Part shown: positions 6,005 through 8,071 of the stretch, one piece after another
How positions within the stretch are numbered: position 1 is the stretch's first letter
Layout of the letters: every line of letters starts with the position of its first letter
Origin: Betaproteobacteria bacterium
Lineage (GTDB): Bacteria; Pseudomonadota; Gammaproteobacteria; Burkholderiales; Burkholderiaceae
Assembly (NCBI GenBank): GCA_013205155.1
Contig: JABMMT010000285.1
Location: forward strand, 1 to 8,071
Length of the DNA stretch: 8,071 bases
Direction: 5' to 3'
Notes under the pieces: model-generated
Seen by the model: the letters and a program-made list of their open reading frames with translations, nothing else
What the model was told of the DNA's origin: nothing
Databases searched by the model: none
Position numbers and translations under genes: made by a program

Positions 6005-6196
6005 TCAATGATTGAGCCGAACTTTCGCGCTCAGCTCATTTGCTGCGCCTCTCTTGTCTATTTGAGAGAGCCTTAAGGCTTCTGCCTCAAAATCAGCTTG
6101 TCCAGGATGAAATTCTTCATCATTTCGTAGGTCAATGACATATGTCCAGACCAGTTCGCGACCACGATTTTTAAAAATATCTACTACTCGTTTCAT
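6005..6196 (-). CDS. Small hypothetical protein, 63 residues
   Basis: A short, charged, soluble-looking protein. Notable segments are FKNRGRELVWTYVIDL (8-23), in which a basic patch leads into a likely beta strand, then an acidic stretch EEFHPGQADFEAEALRL (27-43) predicted helical, and a C-terminal helix with mixed charges. There is no cysteine, transmembrane segment or signal peptide. The ATG at 6194-6196 is preceded by AGGCGG at about 6 nt, an imperfect Shine-Dalgarno. It sits 23 bp after the DUF4239-like gene and 65 bp before the 58-residue gene, all on the minus strand, so cotranscription is likely. I recognise no domain. Coding is supported by spacing and protein-like composition rather than by a known family. 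Confidence 0.6.
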   Translation of the reverse strand: MKRVVDIFKNRGRELVWTYVIDLRNDEEFHPGQADFEAEALRLSQIDKRGAANELSAKVRLNH

Positions 6197-6219
6197 GTGT
6201 ACCGCCTATAGGTTGATGC

Positions 6220-6969
6220 TTACTTGACGCTGTTAGGTTGATTGGAACTGCTCTTTGCCTTATTTAGATTGTCTTTTAAGGTGATTAAATTTTTTGGTTC
6301 AATACGAATAACGCCCCCTCTAGGACTATCAATATCTGCAATTAGGAAAAAAGAAACCGAAGTAACAAAAGGAAAGATCATAAATAACCCAATATTCTTT
6401 TTGAAGTTACGGGCACCAAAACCAACCAACAGATTAGCGCATATGGCAATAGAGGCCATTAACGCCCAAGCAGTATTAGGGATGCGATTCCACCATGCAG
6501 CCTGAACATAACCTTGAGAGTTTAAAACATCATTCATGCCAGATGCTACCAATGCCATCATGGGAGTTTGTTGTGCCCGCGCCGATGGAAGGATTTCATT
6601 CCATAAGGCATCTTGTAGTTCTTCAGTTCTTTGTTGAATTTTGACTACTGCTTCATAGGGTTGTTTGGAGTAGAACAAAATTCGCTGGTCTAAATAGTCT
6701 TTCAGAAGATCCTTGGTTTTGTTTGCTGCTGAAGTAGGCAAAAGATCAGATCTTAAATACTCAGTTCCAATGGCATTTGCCTCACTTTCCTCCAGGACTT
6801 CTCGCTGATCATGTCGATCAATCGCCATAGAAAAAGTAAAACCAATAATCAGCGCTAAAAGTGTGAGTGTCGCAGTTTGAATGACCCCTAAATCTTGTGA
6901 TGTCTCACTATCCTGAGTTCGATAACGGCTAAGTACAGCATTGCCGAACCATACGGATACAGAGAACAC
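6220..6969 (-). CDS. DUF4239-like (bestrophin-like) integral membrane protein
   Basis: Predicted inner-membrane protein, 249 residues from the GTG at 6967-6969. Helices: one cut N-terminal helix ending near 13, then about 28-50 (TLTLLALIIGFTFSMAI), 166-186 and 192-212. A soluble helical region (55-160) lies between the second and third. The run TLLALIIGFTFSMAIDRHDQ followed by an EANAIGTEYLR helix, and DIDSPRGGVIRI after the last helix, are typical of the DUF4239/bestrophin-like family, whose function is not established. The GTG start is doubtful: it lacks a ribosome site and falls inside the first helix. The frame stays open back to 7020 (17 more residues, IKYLLNQPIILFGLSFL), completing that helix; the first of those codons is ATT, directly after the lldD stop, with GGGAAG 7 nt upstream. 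The true product may therefore be 266 residues. Confidence 0.75.
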   Translation of the reverse strand: MFSVSVWFGNAVLSRYRTQDSETSQDLGVIQTATLTLLALIIGFTFSMAIDRHDQREVLEESEANAIGTEYLRSDLLPTSAANKTKDLLKDYLDQRILFYSKQPYEAVVKIQQRTEELQDALWNEILPSARAQQTPMMALVASGMNDVLNSQGYVQAAWWNRIPNTAWALMASIAICANLLVGFGARNFKKNIGLFMIFPFVTSVSFFLIADIDSPRGGVIRIEPKNLITLKDNLNKAKSSSNQPNSVK

Positions 6970-7020
6970 TAAAAAAGATAGCCCAAAAAGAATAATGGGT
7001 TGATTAAGTAAATATTTAAT

Positions 7021-8071
7021 TTAAAAGCTTCCCGGATACAAGATATCGCTGGTGACATTTTGAATATCGCGATGACCAACATGTGCCATCGTAATATCTA
7101 ATTCATTACGAATGATTTCTAAGCATTTCGTGACACCAGGCCCACCCATAGCACCTAGGCCATACAGGAAAGGGCGGCCGATCATCGTGCCGCGGGCACC
7201 AAGCGCCCAAGCTTTCAGTACATCTTGACCGGAGCGAATGCCGCCATCCATCCATACTTCAATATCTTTCCCAACTGCATTCACAATTCCAGGAAGAGCT
7301 TGAATGCTCGAAACAGCACCATCTAGTTGACGGCCACCATGATTAGAAACAATTAAAGCATCAGCGCCAGTATTTGCTGCTAAGCGGGCATCTTCCTCAT
7401 CCAGAATGCCTTTGATAATCAGTTTTCCGTCCCAAAGTTTTTTGATCCACTCTACGTCTGCCCAGCTCAAGCTTGGATCAAATTGCTCAGCTGTCCAGGA
7501 GGAAAGGGAAGACATGTCGCCAACCCCAGAAGCATGACCCACAATATTTCGGAATGTTTTGCGGGGGGTCATTGCCATACCCAAGCACCAGCGTGGTTTA
7601 GTTGCCATATCGATCATATTGGCGATAGTTAATTTTGGAGGTGCAGTTAAACCATTTTTCAAATCTTTATGGCGCTGACCTAAGATTTGTAGATCTAGCG
7701 TTAAGACAAGAGCAGAGCATTTTGCCGCCTTAGCTCGCTCAATCAGGCGCTCGATAAAACTACGATCCTTCATGACATATAGCTGAAACCAGAATGGCTT
7801 GGTTGTTCGCTCTGCCACATCTTCAATAGAGCAGATGCTCATTGTGGACAGGCAAAAAGGAACTCCAAATTGCTCTGCTGCTTGCGCGGCAAGAATCTCG
7901 CCGTCAGCATACTGCATACCAGTGAGACCTGTAGGGGCCAATGCGACTGGCATCAATACTTCTTGCCCCACCATTTTTGTTTTGGTGGTGCGATTATTCA
8001 TATCTACAGCCACTCGCTGGCGGAATTTGATTTTTTGAAAATCAGACTCATTGGCCCGGTAGGTTGACTCA
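7021..8071 (-). CDS. lldD: FMN-dependent L-lactate dehydrogenase / alpha-hydroxy-acid oxidase (5' end outside window)
   Basis: The last 349 residues of a family member normally about 380 long; the frame runs open to the right edge, so about 30 N-terminal residues are missing. A GTG at 8011-8013 is an internal Val inside the conserved KFRQRVAVDMNNRTT segment. The enzyme oxidises L-lactate (or a related 2-hydroxyacid) to pyruvate, passing electrons from FMN to the respiratory chain. Counting from that Val as 1: FWFQLYVM (74-81, with the substrate/FMN Tyr at 79), LTLDLQILGQRHKDLKNG (104-121), K201 in IIKGIL stabilising reduced flavin, the catalytic base H225 and substrate-binding R228 in SNHGGRQLDG, and the phosphate-binding MDGGIRSGQDV (255-265) and MIGRPFLYGL (277-286). 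The sequence type is closer to cytochrome-b2-like LldD than to E. coli LldD. All catalytic residues in view are present. Glycolate or mandelate as substrate is not excluded. Confidence 0.88.
   Translation of the reverse strand, partial: ESTYRANESDFQKIKFRQRVAVDMNNRTTKTKMVGQEVLMPVALAPTGLTGMQYADGEILAAQAAEQFGVPFCLSTMSICSIEDVAERTTKPFWFQLYVMKDRSFIERLIERAKAAKCSALVLTLDLQILGQRHKDLKNGLTAPPKLTIANMIDMATKPRWCLGMAMTPRKTFRNIVGHASGVGDMSSLSSWTAEQFDPSLSWADVEWIKKLWDGKLIIKGILDEEDARLAANTGADALIVSNHGGRQLDGAVSSIQALPGIVNAVGKDIEVWMDGGIRSGQDVLKAWALGARGTMIGRPFLYGLGAMGGPGVTKCLEIIRNELDITMAHVGHRDIQNVTSDILYPGSF

Noticed and set aside
6242..6505. Plus-strand open frame opposite the DUF4239-like gene
   Set aside because: Antisense to the membrane protein; its hydrophobic look mirrors the opposite strand's helices.
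7799..8067. Two plus-strand open frames opposite lldD (7799-8038 and 7870-8067)
   Set aside because: Antisense to a highly conserved FMN enzyme segment; no ribosome site or domain.
1..8071. Search for CRISPR repeats, tRNA/rRNA, insertion-sequence ends, phage or defence genes
   Set aside because: No spaced direct repeats, cloverleaf-like segments, transposase motifs or long terminal inverted repeats were seen; genes are packed with no gene-free stretch above about 150 bases.

Overview
The window reads as an ordinary stretch of chromosome from an AT-rich betaproteobacterium of the Burkholderiaceae, most like Polynucleobacter. This is an inference from gene content: a Bug-type periplasmic binding protein next to an HMG-CoA-lyase-type enzyme, a 3-hydroxybutyrate dehydrogenase of betaproteobacterial type, a stand-alone PuuD-like membrane protein and a cytochrome-b2-type LldD. 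The moderate-to-low GC and very tight packing also fit. I see no rRNA, tRNA, CRISPR array, insertion sequence, phage gene or defence gene.

Layout. At 2-301 (+) is the last ~99 residues of a 3-hydroxybutyrate dehydrogenase, ending in a hairpin terminator that runs into the convergent gene. At 342-2291 (-) is a two-gene unit, HMG-CoA-lyase family enzyme then Bug binding protein, 24 bp apart. A 144-bp divergent intergenic region follows, with a good promoter and Shine-Dalgarno for a five-helix PuuD-like membrane protein (2436-3029, +). A strong bidirectional terminator (3057-3081) separates it from a rubredoxin / rubredoxin reductase pair on the minus strand (reductase 3110-4279, rubredoxin 4318-4485). 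Divergent to that pair is an Old Yellow Enzyme ene-reductase (4612-5715, +). The rest of the window is all minus strand. In transcription order it holds a 5'-truncated FMN-dependent L-lactate dehydrogenase (7021-8071), a DUF4239-like membrane protein (6220 to 6969, probably to 7020), a 63-residue hypothetical protein (6005-6196) and a 58-residue two-helix membrane protein (5763-5939).

Functionally the window is dominated by small-acid and redox metabolism: ketone-body and lactate oxidation, uptake and cleavage of a carboxylate or its CoA ester, a rubredoxin electron shuttle, and flavin-dependent ene reduction. Two genes are easy to miss because they are short: the rubredoxin and the 58-residue membrane protein. 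Two genes appear to use unusual start codons, TTG for the rubredoxin reductase and possibly ATT for the DUF4239-like protein. I found no convincing previously undescribed system. The most checkable oddities are the ATT start, the two unknown small genes downstream of it, and the orphan binding protein paired with a lyase.
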